Below are positions 15,682 to 25,496 of a DNA stretch of 55,403 nucleotides, one piece after another (position 1 is the first letter of the stretch; every line of letters starts with the position of its first letter). The notes below the pieces were generated by a model. That model searched no databases, was not told where the DNA came from, and saw only the letters and a program-made list of their open reading frames with translations. Source of the DNA: Cyclobacteriaceae bacterium (GTDB lineage: Bacteria; Bacteroidota; Bacteroidia; Cytophagales; Cyclobacteriaceae); the NCBI GenBank assembly GCA_020436085.1, contig JAGQYM010000029.1:1-55403 (forward strand). The letters run 5' to 3'. A program made the position numbers and the translations under genes.

Positions 15682-18141
15682 CTAGCTCTGTTTGGCCTCG
15701 GTGAACTCAAAGTGAAGAGGATTATCAACCTTATCTTTCATCAACGCTATCTTTAACACTTGATCTACCGTGTCTACGAAATGAAATTTCAATCCTCGCA
15801 GATAGCTTTTTTCAATTTCGTTGATATCTCTTTTATTCTTCGCACTCAAAACAATCTCCTTAATACCACTTCGTTTTGCTGCCAATATCTTCTCTTTGAT
15901 ACCACCTACGGGTAGCACCTTTCCACGAAGCGTGATTTCTCCCGTCATGGCAAGTTTTGATTTTACTTTCCTTTGTGTAAAAATTGACGCTAATGAAGTT
16001 AGCATTGTGATGCCCGCAGATGGTCCATCTTTAGGGATCGCCCCTGCCGGCACGTGCACATGCAAGTCATATTGCTGAAATGCTTTATGATCAATTTTGA
16101 GATCGGCTGCATGTGATTTGAGATATGATAACGCAGCTACTGCAGATTCTTTCATCACATCACCCAACTGCCCAGACAACGTAAGCACGCCCTTACCCTT
16201 ACTTAAACTTGATTCTACAAAAAGAATGTCACCTCCGACTTGTGTCCATGCAAGACCCGTCACCACACCTGCGGTTTTATTATCCTGATAGAGTTCGTCA
16301 TCAAAGATTTCCGCACCCAATACCTTAACAACAAATTCTGGCGTGATGGATTTCGGTACGTCTTCTTCCATCGCAACGGACTTCGCTACGTGCCTGATCA
16401 CAGATCCGATTCTACGTTCAAGATTACGAACTCCAGACTCTCGCGTATAGCTCTCGATAATTTTTCGAATCGCAGTGAGTTCAAACTTAATCTTATGACG
16501 CTTCAATCCGTGCTCCTCCATTTGCTTGGGCACAAGATGTCGCTTCGCAATCTGCTCCTTCTCCTCAACGGTGTAACCAGAGATATCAATAACCTCCATT
16601 CTATCTCTCAGCGCAGGATGTATTGTCTCAAGTGAATTGGCTGTCGCAATAAATAAGACCTTTGAAAGATCATATTCCACTTCCAGATAGTTATCTGCAA
16701 AAGTGCTGTTCTGTTCCGGATCCAGAACTTCCAACAAAGCTGATGATGGATCGCCTCTGAAATCGGAACGTACCTTATCAATCTCATCTAAAATGAAAAC
16801 CGGATTAGATGATTTCGATTTTTTAATGTTCTGCAAAATCTTTCCGGGCATCGCACCCACATAAGTTTTCCGGTGACCGCGTATCTCTGCCTCATCATGT
16901 ACGCCACCCAATGACATGCGTGTGTACTTGCGTTGCAATGAAGTAGCTATCGACTTTCCCAATGATGTTTTTCCGACACCGGGAGGACCATGAAGGCAAA
17001 GAATTGGTCCCTTCATGTCTTGCTTCAATTTCAACACTGCCAGATACTCCAATATCCGGTTCTTAACTTTTGTCAATCCGAAATGATCCTTGTCCAGAAT
17101 GCGCTTCGCTCTCTTTAAATCAAAGTCGTCATCTGTGCCTTCATTCCAGGGAAGGTCAAGCATGAACTCGACATAGTTCATCGCCACAGGAAACTCAGCC
17201 GCCTGCGGATTAATGCGCTGCAGTTTGTCAAGTTCCTTATTGAAATGCTCCGCTACCTCCTTTGACCACTTCTTTTCTTTGCCAAGGGCACGAAGCCGCT
17301 CAATCTCTTTGTCCGGCCCATCGAAACCCAGTTCATCCTGCAACACTTTAATTTGCTGACGAAGAAAGTAATCACGCTGCTGCTGGTCTATATCGGTATG
17401 AACCTTCTTTTGAATCTCATATTTAATCTCCAGCATCTGGATTTCCTTCAACATGTATTTCAACAGAAGGGTACCTCGATCAATAATTTTACTTGTTTCA
17501 AGAATCTTCTGTTTATCCGTTACCTCCACATTCAGATTTGAGCTGAGGAAATGGATAAGGAATGACGTGCTATGAATATTGTCCAACGCTACCTGAGCTT
17601 CCTGGGGAATCTCCGGGTTGAGTTTCAAAATTTTTGAAGCTGCATCTTTTAGCGATTGCACGAGCGCCTTCACTTCGTGTGACTTCAAATCTTCTTTTTG
17701 ATCAGACTTGAGTTCAATACGGGCTGTGAGATAAGGATCTTCATTTAGAAATTCGCGTACTGCAAATCGGTTCTTTCCCTGTATAATAATGGTCGTATTC
17801 CCATCAGGCAGCACCAACATCTTGATAATCCTCGCAACCGTTCCAAATCTGTAAAGATCTTCGGCTGTCGGTTCTTCTGTATTTTTTGTTTTCTGCGCGA
17901 TGACGCCCACAATCCGATTTCCCTGATAAGCTTTCTTAATCAAACGGATTGACTTTTGACGGGTCACGGTAATAGGTATCACTACACCAGGAAAAAGAAC
18001 AGTATTCTTTATTGGAAGTATTGAGATTTCTTCGGGAATGTCTTCCGGTTTGAGATCCGACTCTTGTTCGGGGTTGATCATTTGGATCAACTCTTCTGAG
18101 TCGTCTTGCACTATCGGAGCGATTTCTAGGGACTTAAACAT
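15682..18141 (-). CDS. lon: ATP-dependent protease Lon
   Basis: Lon degrades misfolded and regulatory proteins. From ATG 18141 ([14 protein letters not shown]) it has about 819 residues; an ATG at 18159 would add six. Domains in order: N-terminal LON substrate-binding domain ([19 protein letters not shown], about 40-240), a coiled-coil linker ([20 protein letters not shown]), AAA+ module with Walker [10 protein letters not shown] and Walker [10 protein letters not shown], and a protease domain with catalytic Ser in [11 protein letters not shown] and Lys in [14 protein letters not shown]. It leads the lon-porQ-hslU-DUF4421 group. A 15-bp palindrome lies 12 bp upstream of the start. Confidence 0.97.
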   Translation of the reverse strand: MFKSLEIAPIVQDDSEELIQMINPEQESDLKPEDIPEEISILPIKNTVLFPGVVIPITVTRQKSIRLIKKAYQGNRIVGVIAQKTKNTEEPTAEDLYRFGTVARIIKMLVLPDGNTTIIIQGKNRFAVREFLNEDPYLTARIELKSDQKEDLKSHEVKALVQSLKDAASKILKLNPEIPQEAQVALDNIHSTSFLIHFLSSNLNVEVTDKQKILETSKIIDRGTLLLKYMLKEIQMLEIKYEIQKKVHTDIDQQQRDYFLRQQIKVLQDELGFDGPDKEIERLRALGKEKKWSKEVAEHFNKELDKLQRINPQAAEFPVAMNYVEFMLDLPWNEGTDDDFDLKRAKRILDKDHFGLTKVKNRILEYLAVLKLKQDMKGPILCLHGPPGVGKTSLGKSIATSLQRKYTRMSLGGVHDEAEIRGHRKTYVGAMPGKILQNIKKSKSSNPVFILDEIDKVRSDFRGDPSSALLEVLDPEQNSTFADNYLEVEYDLSKVLFIATANSLETIHPALRDRMEVIDISGYTVEEKEQIAKRHLVPKQMEEHGLKRHKIKFELTAIRKIIESYTRESGVRNLERRIGSVIRHVAKSVAMEEDVPKSITPEFVVKVLGAEIFDDELYQDNKTAGVVTGLAWTQVGGDILFVESSLSKGKGVLTLSGQLGDVMKESAVAALSYLKSHAADLKIDHKAFQQYDLHVHVPAGAIPKDGPSAGITMLTSLASIFTQRKVKSKLAMTGEITLRGKVLPVGGIKEKILAAKRSGIKEIVLSAKNKRDINEIEKSYLRGLKFHFVDTVDQVLKIALMKDKVDNPLHFEFTEAKQS

Positions 18142-18152
18142 ATTGTAACAAC

Positions 18153-18167
18153 GTGCCAAATTGGCAC
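18153..18167. promoter_or_regulatory. Palindrome GTGCCAAATTGGCAC in the lon leader
   Basis: Perfect 7-bp arms around one base, 12 bp before the lon ATG and inside its predicted 5' leader. A TTGGCACC half-site recurs at 18277-18284, near the divergent OmpA start. A repressor site or leader hairpin is plausible. Confidence 0.5.
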
Positions 18168-18185
18168 CTTAATGCGCTTTAGATA

Positions 18186-18216
18186 CAAATTTTAATATGT
18201 GGTCTATATTGGTCAA
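18186..18216 (-). promoter_or_regulatory. Candidate lon promoter
   Basis: On the minus strand: TTG (18216-18214), 19-bp spacer, then TAAAATTTG (18194-18186), one base longer than the TAnnTTTG consensus. It lies 45 bp before the lon ATG. Confidence 0.4.
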
Positions 18217-18297
18217 TCACAATGCCAAAGCCTTAATTATGTATGAAAATTGCTTAAACTTATGATTTAAGTTGACTTGGCACCGTTTACAGATTTA

Positions 18298-20268
18298 GTG
18301 AAAAAGACGCCATTAATCGCCATTTGCCTACTTCAGCTACTTCTAGGTACTGAAGGACTAGCCCAAAAACGGCAAAAAAAGCTGAAAAGCGCTGGTGTCG
18401 TTACCCTTGAAGATTCGATCACCACATTCAGCCAGTCTGACATATTCGACTTCCCCAACCTCCAAAAAGTTCGATTTTATCAAAACGCAAAAGAATTGGA
18501 AGAAATCCAGCGGCATGACAATGCTGGATTACAGGACAAACTATACCTCGCCCTGAAAAGCTATGTGCGAAAATTCGGGATAGAAAATTTTAGCAAAAAC
18601 GCCCCTATGCTCTGGCGACTTGCAAAATTATCAGAGACTCAAGGTCCGCCCGGTGAGTCCATTCTGCTCTACAAATTGATTTTAAAACATCACCAGCAGG
18701 GAATTAATATCAAGGAACTGTTTCATGTGTACGACTCCATTGAGACTGATAAAAAGGAATACTATGTTCCACTCGATTACTACTATGAGTTAGTCGCGCT
18801 GCGCAGAGAAGTAGACACACTGCAACCTCCACAATCAGTGCTTATCAATATGGGCGATGACATCAATTCTCTAAAAGAAGATTATGGCCCAACAATCGGA
18901 AATGTAGATGACATTCTGCTTTTCACATCAAAACGAAACGTTAGGTATGTAGCGGGCGAAAGAGTTGTTAATGAAGATTTGTTCTTTAGCCTCACCGAAC
19001 CCGGAGGGTATTGGGGAAAAGCTCATGAGTTTTCAACAATCAATACTAGTTACAATGAAGGCTCAGCATGTCTGAGTAAAGATGGTAAGTACCTAATCTT
19101 TTCAAGGTGCAACGCGCCAGGTTCAATCGGCAATTGTGACCTTTATGTAAGTGAGCTCGGGGCAGATAGCGTGTGGAGCGCAGCAAAAAATCTTGGCCCC
19201 ACGGTAAACAGCACTGGGTGGGATTCTCATCCAAGCCTTACACACACAGGCGATACGCTTTATTTCGCTTCCAACCGAGTTGGTGGATTCGGGTTATCCG
19301 ATATTTATTTTTCAACCAAAGACACGAAAGGCAACTGGACACAAGCACAAAACGCTGGCCCGATTGTTAACACGCGTAACAGTGAAGTGAGTCCGTTTTT
19401 TCATCACAAGTTCAACGTGCTTTACTTCAGTTCAAACGGACAGCCATTGAACTTCGGTGAATTCGATATCTACAAGTCTTATTATCGCACCAATTATTGG
19501 TCGGATCCAAAAAACATCGGGCCCCTGGTAAATGGTGCGGGCAGTGAATACTATTTTACCATCGACTCAGAATCAAAAAATCTTTACTACGCCAAATCTT
19601 CGGAAGAAGACCTCGCCAATCTGGATTTGTATTCCTTCCCTGTTCCGATGGAAGCACAACCAGAAGCAATTGTAGCGCTAAAGGGGTCATTAAAAAACAG
19701 CCACACGGGTCAGCCTCTGAAAGGTATCGTTTCGATAATAGACCTCGATGAAGGTGTAGAGGTGTCACCAAAATATCTGCGCGAAGATGGATCGTTTGAT
19801 TTTGAATTGATCAACAGGCGCAACTACCTGCTCATCATTCAGGGTGATGACTTTTTCAGAATTGAAGAATTGTTTTTCCTGGATGGCGAAATGCAAATGG
19901 ACAGAGAAGCAGATCCAATTGAAAGCAAAATCGAATTTGAATCGCTGGAATTTGAAAACGGTAAAGCCAACATTCTTGAAAGCATGCATCGAGATCTGGA
20001 TAAGGTGGCAAACTTTCTGATTGACCACCCACGCTTGAATATGAGAATCTCCGGCCACACCGACTCTGCCGGTCGCGAAGAAGCTAACCTTAAACTCTCA
20101 CAAGACCGCGCAGACGCAATCAAACGTTACCTGACCGAAGAATTTGGAATTGATACAAATCGGGTAGAAGCTATTGGTTACGGAAGCTCAAAGCCAATAG
20201 TTGAAGAGATCACCGACAAGGACCGGCAACTCAATCGAAGAGTTGAGTTTGAAATATTTAGAAATTAA
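18298..20268 (+). CDS. OmpA-family protein with PD40 propeller and CRD domain (PorE-like architecture)
   Basis: About 656 residues, exported. I place the start at GTG 18298, because MKKTPLIAICLLQLLLGTEGLAQ then forms a standard signal peptide; a TTG at 18277 would add seven residues. Order: helical N-terminal region (about 40-170, TPR-like), a PD40/WD40-like beta-propeller (CLSKDGKYLIFSRCN, THTGDTLYFASNRVGGFGLSDIYF, about 190-430), a carboxypeptidase-regulatory-like beta domain (LKGSLKNSHTGQPLKG, about 455-530), and a C-terminal OmpA peptidoglycan-binding domain (ISGHTDSAGREEANLKLSQDRA). This order is known from PorE of the type IX system. Divergent from lon-porQ. PorE identity is an inference. 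Confidence 0.85.
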   Translation: MKKTPLIAICLLQLLLGTEGLAQKRQKKLKSAGVVTLEDSITTFSQSDIFDFPNLQKVRFYQNAKELEEIQRHDNAGLQDKLYLALKSYVRKFGIENFSKNAPMLWRLAKLSETQGPPGESILLYKLILKHHQQGINIKELFHVYDSIETDKKEYYVPLDYYYELVALRREVDTLQPPQSVLINMGDDINSLKEDYGPTIGNVDDILLFTSKRNVRYVAGERVVNEDLFFSLTEPGGYWGKAHEFSTINTSYNEGSACLSKDGKYLIFSRCNAPGSIGNCDLYVSELGADSVWSAAKNLGPTVNSTGWDSHPSLTHTGDTLYFASNRVGGFGLSDIYFSTKDTKGNWTQAQNAGPIVNTRNSEVSPFFHHKFNVLYFSSNGQPLNFGEFDIYKSYYRTNYWSDPKNIGPLVNGAGSEYYFTIDSESKNLYYAKSSEEDLANLDLYSFPVPMEAQPEAIVALKGSLKNSHTGQPLKGIVSIIDLDEGVEVSPKYLREDGSFDFELINRRNYLLIIQGDDFFRIEELFFLDGEMQMDREADPIESKIEFESLEFENGKANILESMHRDLDKVANFLIDHPRLNMRISGHTDSAGREEANLKLSQDRADAIKRYLTEEFGIDTNRVEAIGYGSSKPIVEEITDKDRQLNRRVEFEIFRN

Positions 20269-21668
20269 CCTCCCGTGAAGAGTTTGGCGATGTCGTTGTA
20301 GAAAACAAATACCATCAACACCAAAAGCAACGCCATTCCAATCTTAAGCGCAGTTTCGAAAAACTTCTCAGATGGTTCACGCCCGCTGATCATCTCGTAA
20401 AGCAGGAACACAACGTAACCTCCATCAAGCGCTGGTATTGGCAACAGGTTCATAAACGCAAGTACCATCGACAGCAATCCCGTCATTCTCCAGAATCGCT
20501 CCCAGTCCCATTCCGTTCCAAAAGCCTGCGCCATACCGATCGGTCCCGACAAAGATTTTTGAAAAGAGATGTCTCCAGAGAATATTTTCTTAAATGCTTT
20601 TAGCTGAAGAAAAATTACACCAAAAGCGCGCTCAGTACCAAGGCCGATTGATTCACCAAAACCATAGTTGATATACGCCAACTGATCCTTGTCCAGCCCT
20701 TTGGCCATAAAGCCAATTGCACTGTAGCCCTTGAAACTTTCATTGAATGACAGGATCTCATCTCCGCGCTTAACCTTAAATGAGATCGAATCCCTCGTTC
20801 CCGCCTTTACGATTGCAAAAACTTCGTCATGATAGTTTACCGGTTGACCATCTACTTCAACAAAACGGTCACCAGGCTGAAGACCCACTTTGCTGCTGAT
20901 ACTTTGTGCTTCACGCTCTGGCTCGTTCCCGATTTTAAATGGAGCCTTTTCGGATACCCGACCTACAATTGCTGGAATTCTCGGAATAAGGAAATTGGAA
21001 ATCGCGTCCTTGCGATTAAAGTTTTCGATAAAGTTTGAAGGGATAGGAATTGTCACCTCCTGACCGTCTCTCAATACTGTATAATATGAATTCTGGGAAA
21101 GCAATACATCCGGCTTCGCTACGTCCTGAAAGTCGGTAAAATCGTTGCCATTGATTTTGATAATCTTATCCCCCGTCTCAAAGCCAATCTGTTGTGCCAA
21201 CTCAAGTGCTTCAACTCCGCCATTTTCGTTGATCAGGTCTTTGGGAATGTAGGTATCACCTAGAAAGTATGTAAGGCCAATAAAAATCAGCACACCTGTA
21301 ATCACATTAACGATGATTCCACCCAACATCACAATCAAACGCTGCCAGGCTGGCTTAGCTCTGAATTCCCAGGGTTGAGGCTCCTGCTTCATCTGCTCCT
21401 TATCCATACTCTCATCTACCATCCCGGCAATCTTCACATATCCGCCAAGCGGAAACCAACCTACGCCATACTCAGTGTCACCCTTTTTGTATTTGAACAA
21501 AGAAAAATTGAGGACGTTAGCCATCGGAAAAAGGAAATCAAAGAAGAGATAAAATTTCTCCACTTTGATGTTAAACATCCTTGCAGTGATGAAATGTCCC
21601 CACTCGTGAACCGTTATTAAAATCGAAAGGCTCAGCAGAAGCTGGGCCGCCATTATCATTCCTTCCAT
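20265..21668 (-). CDS. rseP: Site-2 zinc protease RseP
   Basis: An intramembrane metalloprotease that releases membrane-held regulators, such as anti-sigma factors, after a first cut in the periplasm. It has 467 residues. HExxH is HEWGH at 21-25 in the first helix; the third zinc ligand is in NLLPIPALDGGYVVFLLYE near the C-terminus. Two periplasmic PDZ regions lie between (about 150-230 and 235-325, with GLQPGDRFVEVDGQPV). It is 3 bp downstream of dxr. The stop interlocks with that of the convergent OmpA-family gene. Confidence 0.95.
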   Translation of the reverse strand: MEGMIMAAQLLLSLSILITVHEWGHFITARMFNIKVEKFYLFFDFLFPMANVLNFSLFKYKKGDTEYGVGWFPLGGYVKIAGMVDESMDKEQMKQEPQPWEFRAKPAWQRLIVMLGGIIVNVITGVLIFIGLTYFLGDTYIPKDLINENGGVEALELAQQIGFETGDKIIKINGNDFTDFQDVAKPDVLLSQNSYYTVLRDGQEVTIPIPSNFIENFNRKDAISNFLIPRIPAIVGRVSEKAPFKIGNEPEREAQSISSKVGLQPGDRFVEVDGQPVNYHDEVFAIVKAGTRDSISFKVKRGDEILSFNESFKGYSAIGFMAKGLDKDQLAYINYGFGESIGLGTERAFGVIFLQLKAFKKIFSGDISFQKSLSGPIGMAQAFGTEWDWERFWRMTGLLSMVLAFMNLLPIPALDGGYVVFLLYEMISGREPSEKFFETALKIGMALLLVLMVFVFYNDIAKLFTGG

Positions 21669-21671
21669 TTC

Positions 21672-22838
21672 TTACTTAATTCTATATTTTTTAACCAACT
21701 CTTTCGCCACCGACCTTGCCTCCTGATCAGACTTCACGTAATCATCATAAGTCGGGTGAGCAACGAAACTTATTTTATCCATACATTTCTCCACCACAGG
21801 AGACATGTCAAGAAAACCAATATTATCGCTCAAAAATTCCGCCACAGCCACCTCATTTGCTGCATTGAGCACACATGGCATATTGCCACCGAGACGCAAG
21901 GCCTCAAAAGCCAGCGCAAGATTACGAAAAGTTTCTGTATCCGGCCGTTCGAAAGTGAGCGATGGGTATTTGGAAAAGTCAAATCGCTCGAAATCGGACT
22001 TCAGGCGCTCCGGGTACGACAGTGCGAACTGAATAGGCAAACGCATATCCGGTAGCCCAAGTTGCGCCTTGATCGATCCGTCTTCAAATTGAACCATAGA
22101 ATGGATAATGGATTGAGGATGGACTGCCACTTCAATTTGATCCGCACTTAAACCAAACAGCCACTTGGCCTCAATTACCTCAAGTCCCTTGTTCATCAAC
22201 GTTGCAGAGTCAATGGTGACTTTTGCTCCCATCGTCCAATTGGGATGCCGCAGTGCCTGCGCCTTGGTTACGTTCGCAAGGTCTGCTCTTGTCTTACCCC
22301 TGAATGGACCTCCGGACGCGGTTAAAATTATCTTCTCAATCTTGTTTTCAAACTCGCCAACGATACATTGAAAGATCGCTGAGTGCTCCGAGTCCACAGG
22401 ATAAATATTCACACCTTTTTCGCGAGCCAGTGAAGTAATCAATTCTCCCGCCACCACAAGTGTCTCCTTATTCGCCAGCGCAATAGTCTTTCCCGCTTCA
22501 ATAGCTTTGATCGTTGGCCGAAGACCTGAGTAGCCAACCAGTGCAGTCAACACCAGGTCTATTTCATCCATCTGCACGACCGAAGCCAACGCATTCTCTC
22601 CTGCGTAAACTTTAATTTGTAGGGGATCAAGTGCGTCATGCACTTTTTGGTAATGTGATTCGTTCACAATCACCACCACATTTGGTTTGAATTTTGTAGC
22701 CTGCTCAATTAGAAGATCAGCATTGTTCTGCGCGCTCAGTACCTCCACTTCAAAATGATCTGAATGACTGGCGATAACCTCCAGTGCTTGTGTTCCTATA
22801 CTCCCGGTGGAACCTAGGATCGCGATGGATTTCTTCAT
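21672..22838 (-). CDS. dxr: 1-deoxy-D-xylulose 5-phosphate reductoisomerase
   Basis: Dxr converts DXP to MEP using NADPH, the committed step of the non-mevalonate isoprenoid pathway. The 388-residue length is normal. The NADPH-binding GSTGSIGTQALEVI is at about 9-22; further signatures are ALANKETLVVAG, YPVDSEHSAIFQC (metal and substrate binding), TASGGPFRGKT, HPNWTMGAKVTIDSATLMNKGLE and VHPQSIIHSMV. It overlaps the GT2 gene by 4 nt (ATGA) and precedes rseP, an arrangement that is common in bacteria. Confidence 0.97.
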   Translation of the reverse strand: MKKSIAILGSTGSIGTQALEVIASHSDHFEVEVLSAQNNADLLIEQATKFKPNVVVIVNESHYQKVHDALDPLQIKVYAGENALASVVQMDEIDLVLTALVGYSGLRPTIKAIEAGKTIALANKETLVVAGELITSLAREKGVNIYPVDSEHSAIFQCIVGEFENKIEKIILTASGGPFRGKTRADLANVTKAQALRHPNWTMGAKVTIDSATLMNKGLEVIEAKWLFGLSADQIEVAVHPQSIIHSMVQFEDGSIKAQLGLPDMRLPIQFALSYPERLKSDFERFDFSKYPSLTFERPDTETFRNLALAFEALRLGGNMPCVLNAANEVAVAEFLSDNIGFLDMSPVVEKCMDKISFVAHPTYDDYVKSDQEARSVAKELVKKYRIK

Positions 22839-23848
22839 GAGTGCACTATAAAAAATTTTAATTTACGATAATGCTGACCAAACAAAATCATCCTAATCGA
22901 TTTCATTGATGCCATCAAGGCAACGTAAAACAAAGCAAGAATATTTTTTATGTGCAATGGCCGAAGTTGACATGCCTTCAAGGAGCTTCGAACTGACAAA
23001 CTAAACATCCCCCAATACAAATGAAAGAACGCAGCCCTAAAATGAATGAGGGAGGGATCAACTTCAAACTCTGTCAATAATTTTTTTTCAATAGCAAGTA
23101 ATTGCTGAACATCCCCTGTCATTATACAATCAGCTTTTTGCTCTTGACGCTGTCTTGCGAGAAAACCAATTAGTTTATCAACAATGGCAAATCTCGGTGA
23201 AAAATTTCGCCTTGATACGGAGTCAGGAACTATCCGATATAAGTAAAGAGCCTCACTAATATTTGTCGACTTGCCAACATCGGTTAACCTGGCGCACAAA
23301 TCGGCATCTGCATGATGATCACTAAAATAGTGTCGATAAAACTCGCCCATTCCCGCAATTGCTGAAGTTCTCATCACTGTTGTCGGTCCATGAAACATAG
23401 ATTTCTCTGTAATATCTTTTTTAATTTCAGTCCAATCAGAGGAAATGTTAGCAGTAAGTATCACAAAACCACTTTCGTTAATAGCGTGGTAAGACGTACC
23501 GCACATCACTAAATCTTTATCACCATCAAGTAGATCAATTTGCTTTTGTAATCGCGCAGGTGCTGATATGTCATCCGCATCCGTTACTGTTACGAATTCT
23601 GTCTGAACCTTGGTGATGAATTGATTAACAATGGCAACCCTGCCAATGTTTTGTTCCAAATCAAATATCCTCATGCGCGAGTCGTGGAAAGAGCGGGCCA
23701 TGTCCGAAGTATCATCTTGAGACCCATCATTCAGTATCCACAGTTCAAAATCTCGAAATGTCTGATTTAATAAACTTTCAATAGCCTCGGAAATATACAA
23801 CGCAGCATTGTACGCTGGCATCAGAATGGTAAGGCGAGGCGAAGTCAT
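22835..23848 (-). CDS. Family 2 glycosyltransferase
   Basis: A 337-residue GT-A fold glycosyltransferase. The N-terminus RLTILMPAYNAALYISEAIESLLNQTF, then WILNDGSQDDT, and the metal-binding VTDADDISAPARL (DxD-like) define GT2. A hydrophobic stretch near the C-terminus (HIKNILALFYVALMASMKSIRMILFG) could associate with the membrane. The sugar donor and acceptor are unknown; cell-surface polysaccharide or glycolipid synthesis is usual. It lies between the GH3 gene (2-bp gap) and dxr (4-nt overlap), so the three are probably co-transcribed. Base composition is more A/T-rich than in its neighbours. Confidence 0.9.
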   Translation of the reverse strand: MTSPRLTILMPAYNAALYISEAIESLLNQTFRDFELWILNDGSQDDTSDMARSFHDSRMRIFDLEQNIGRVAIVNQFITKVQTEFVTVTDADDISAPARLQKQIDLLDGDKDLVMCGTSYHAINESGFVILTANISSDWTEIKKDITEKSMFHGPTTVMRTSAIAGMGEFYRHYFSDHHADADLCARLTDVGKSTNISEALYLYRIVPDSVSRRNFSPRFAIVDKLIGFLARQRQEQKADCIMTGDVQQLLAIEKKLLTEFEVDPSLIHFRAAFFHLYWGMFSLSVRSSLKACQLRPLHIKNILALFYVALMASMKSIRMILFGQHYRKLKFFIVHS

Positions 23849-23850
23849 GT

Positions 23851-25347
23851 TTATAAAACAAACGCTCGCAAATTGTCTGCGATCTTCCTGTCATTCGATA
23901 GCCTCGGCACTTTGTTTTGCCCACCCAGCTTACCTTGTGACTTCATGTATTCTATAAATGCGTTTCGTTTGAGATTCGTAATCTTCAAAGTCTGCAGGAT
24001 GCTACCGGAGATTAAATCATCATAATAAACATTGAGTCCTCTCAATTGCTCATCTAGCAACTGTGAAAATGATTCCATATCATGTGGAGGTTGGGCAAAC
24101 TCAATTAGCCATTCGTGGTGCGGCAGCCCGCTTTCTGGCGTTACTTGTGGCGCCACGGTAAACTCTACAAGTTCTACCTCAGGAAATTGTTTCATCGTAT
24201 TCTTCATCGCCTTTTCTACCTCCTCACCTATCACGTGCTCACCAAAGGCTGAAATGAAATGTTTAATTCTACCGCTAACAACAATTCGATACGGGTTCTT
24301 AGAAACAAACTTGACGGTATCTCCGATTGAGTAGCCCCACAGCCCAGCGTTGCTATTTATAATTAACGCGTAGTTTTTGTCAAGCTCAACTTCTTCAATT
24401 GACAATCGAGTTGGGTTCTCGTTGAAAAATTCGTCTGCTGGAATAAACTCATAAAAAATTCCTGAATTCAATAACATGAGCATGCCGTGCTCTCTTTGTG
24501 AATCCTGATAGGCAATAAATCCTTCTGATGCAGGATAAAGCTCTATTGAATCAATCGGTTTGCCAATCGACTCAAATAATTTTGCCCGATAAGGTTCGAA
24601 GTTCACTCCTCCATATACAAACAGTGAGAACTCCGGGAAAACATCTTTGATCTTCTTTCTCGTCCTGCCTTGTATTCTGTCAAAATACATTTGAACCCAT
24701 GGAGGAATACCTGAAATCAAAGTCATGTTTTGACTCAGCGTCTCATCGATAATCTTCTCCAATTTTTCCTCCCAATCTTCAATGCAATTAGTTTCATAAC
24801 TCGGCATTTGATTGCTTCTCAAATAACCTGGTACGTGGTGATTCACAATTCCCGAAAGGCGCCCTGTGTTGATCCCTCCTTTTTTATCAAGCTCCGGGCT
24901 GCCGGAAAGAAATATCAACTTGCCATCCAGGAATTGACCTTTACCCGTTTCATGAACGTAACTCAGCAAAGCATTCCGAGCACTATTGATATGGTTTGGA
25001 ATGGAATCTTTGGTAACTGGAATATATTTCGTGCCTGAGGTCGTGCCTGACGTCTTTGACAAGTAGGCAGGTTTACCTGGCCACAGAATGTCGGGTTTCC
25101 CTTCGGTAACCTGAGTGATATATTGTTTTAGATCTTCGTAGTCACGAACCGGAACTGCCTTCTTGAAATCTTCATAAGTTTTTAGGTCAGCGAAATGATG
25201 ATCTTTACCAAACAATGTCGAGGACGCCTTTCTTATATTCTCGACCAACATCTGTTGCTGAAAGGCTGGTGCATTAGTCGACCATTTGCGTGTTTCTGAC
25301 GCAATTAGAGCAGCAAATGGTTTTGACAAAAAAGATCTGAATCCCAT
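23851..25347 (-). CDS. GH3 auxin-responsive promoter family protein (acyl-adenylate/amide synthetase-like)
   Basis: A 498-residue member of the GH3 family in the ANL adenylating superfamily. Plant members conjugate amino acids to acyl hormones; bacterial substrates are mostly unknown. I start it at ATG 25347 (MGFRSFLSKPFAALIA), the usual family N-terminus; an ATG at 25443 would add 32 untypical residues. Visible motifs: YLSKTSGTTSGTKYIPVT (ATP P-loop), ELYPASEGFIAYQD, NSNAGLWGYSIGDTVKFVS and VVSGRIKHFISAFGEHVIGEEVEKA. It leads the GT2-dxr-rseP group and is divergent from the first HtrA gene. Confidence 0.92.
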   Translation of the reverse strand: MGFRSFLSKPFAALIASETRKWSTNAPAFQQQMLVENIRKASSTLFGKDHHFADLKTYEDFKKAVPVRDYEDLKQYITQVTEGKPDILWPGKPAYLSKTSGTTSGTKYIPVTKDSIPNHINSARNALLSYVHETGKGQFLDGKLIFLSGSPELDKKGGINTGRLSGIVNHHVPGYLRSNQMPSYETNCIEDWEEKLEKIIDETLSQNMTLISGIPPWVQMYFDRIQGRTRKKIKDVFPEFSLFVYGGVNFEPYRAKLFESIGKPIDSIELYPASEGFIAYQDSQREHGMLMLLNSGIFYEFIPADEFFNENPTRLSIEEVELDKNYALIINSNAGLWGYSIGDTVKFVSKNPYRIVVSGRIKHFISAFGEHVIGEEVEKAMKNTMKQFPEVELVEFTVAPQVTPESGLPHHEWLIEFAQPPHDMESFSQLLDEQLRGLNVYYDDLISGSILQTLKITNLKRNAFIEYMKSQGKLGGQNKVPRLSNDRKIADNLRAFVL

Positions 25348-25496
25348 GACCTGTAAAAGTAAAAAAGTTGGAGTGACCAATAATTGCCCACCCTGACATT
25401 TCTTCAGTCCTTTAGCTTTGGGACTATATTTGCTTTCTGGCAAAAAGTAAAAACCAGAATTGGAATAAAACCGTTGTTTGTAGTAAACGAAGTCAG

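Noticed and set aside
18161-18178. Sigma-54 promoter (TGGCAC near lon and the OmpA/PD40 gene)
   Set aside because: TGGCAC resembles a -24 element, but no GC dinucleotide lies at the correct distance for the -12 element on either strand.
25348-25443. 32-residue N-terminal extension of the GH3 protein
   Set aside because: The family N-terminus MGFRSFLSKPF begins at 25347.
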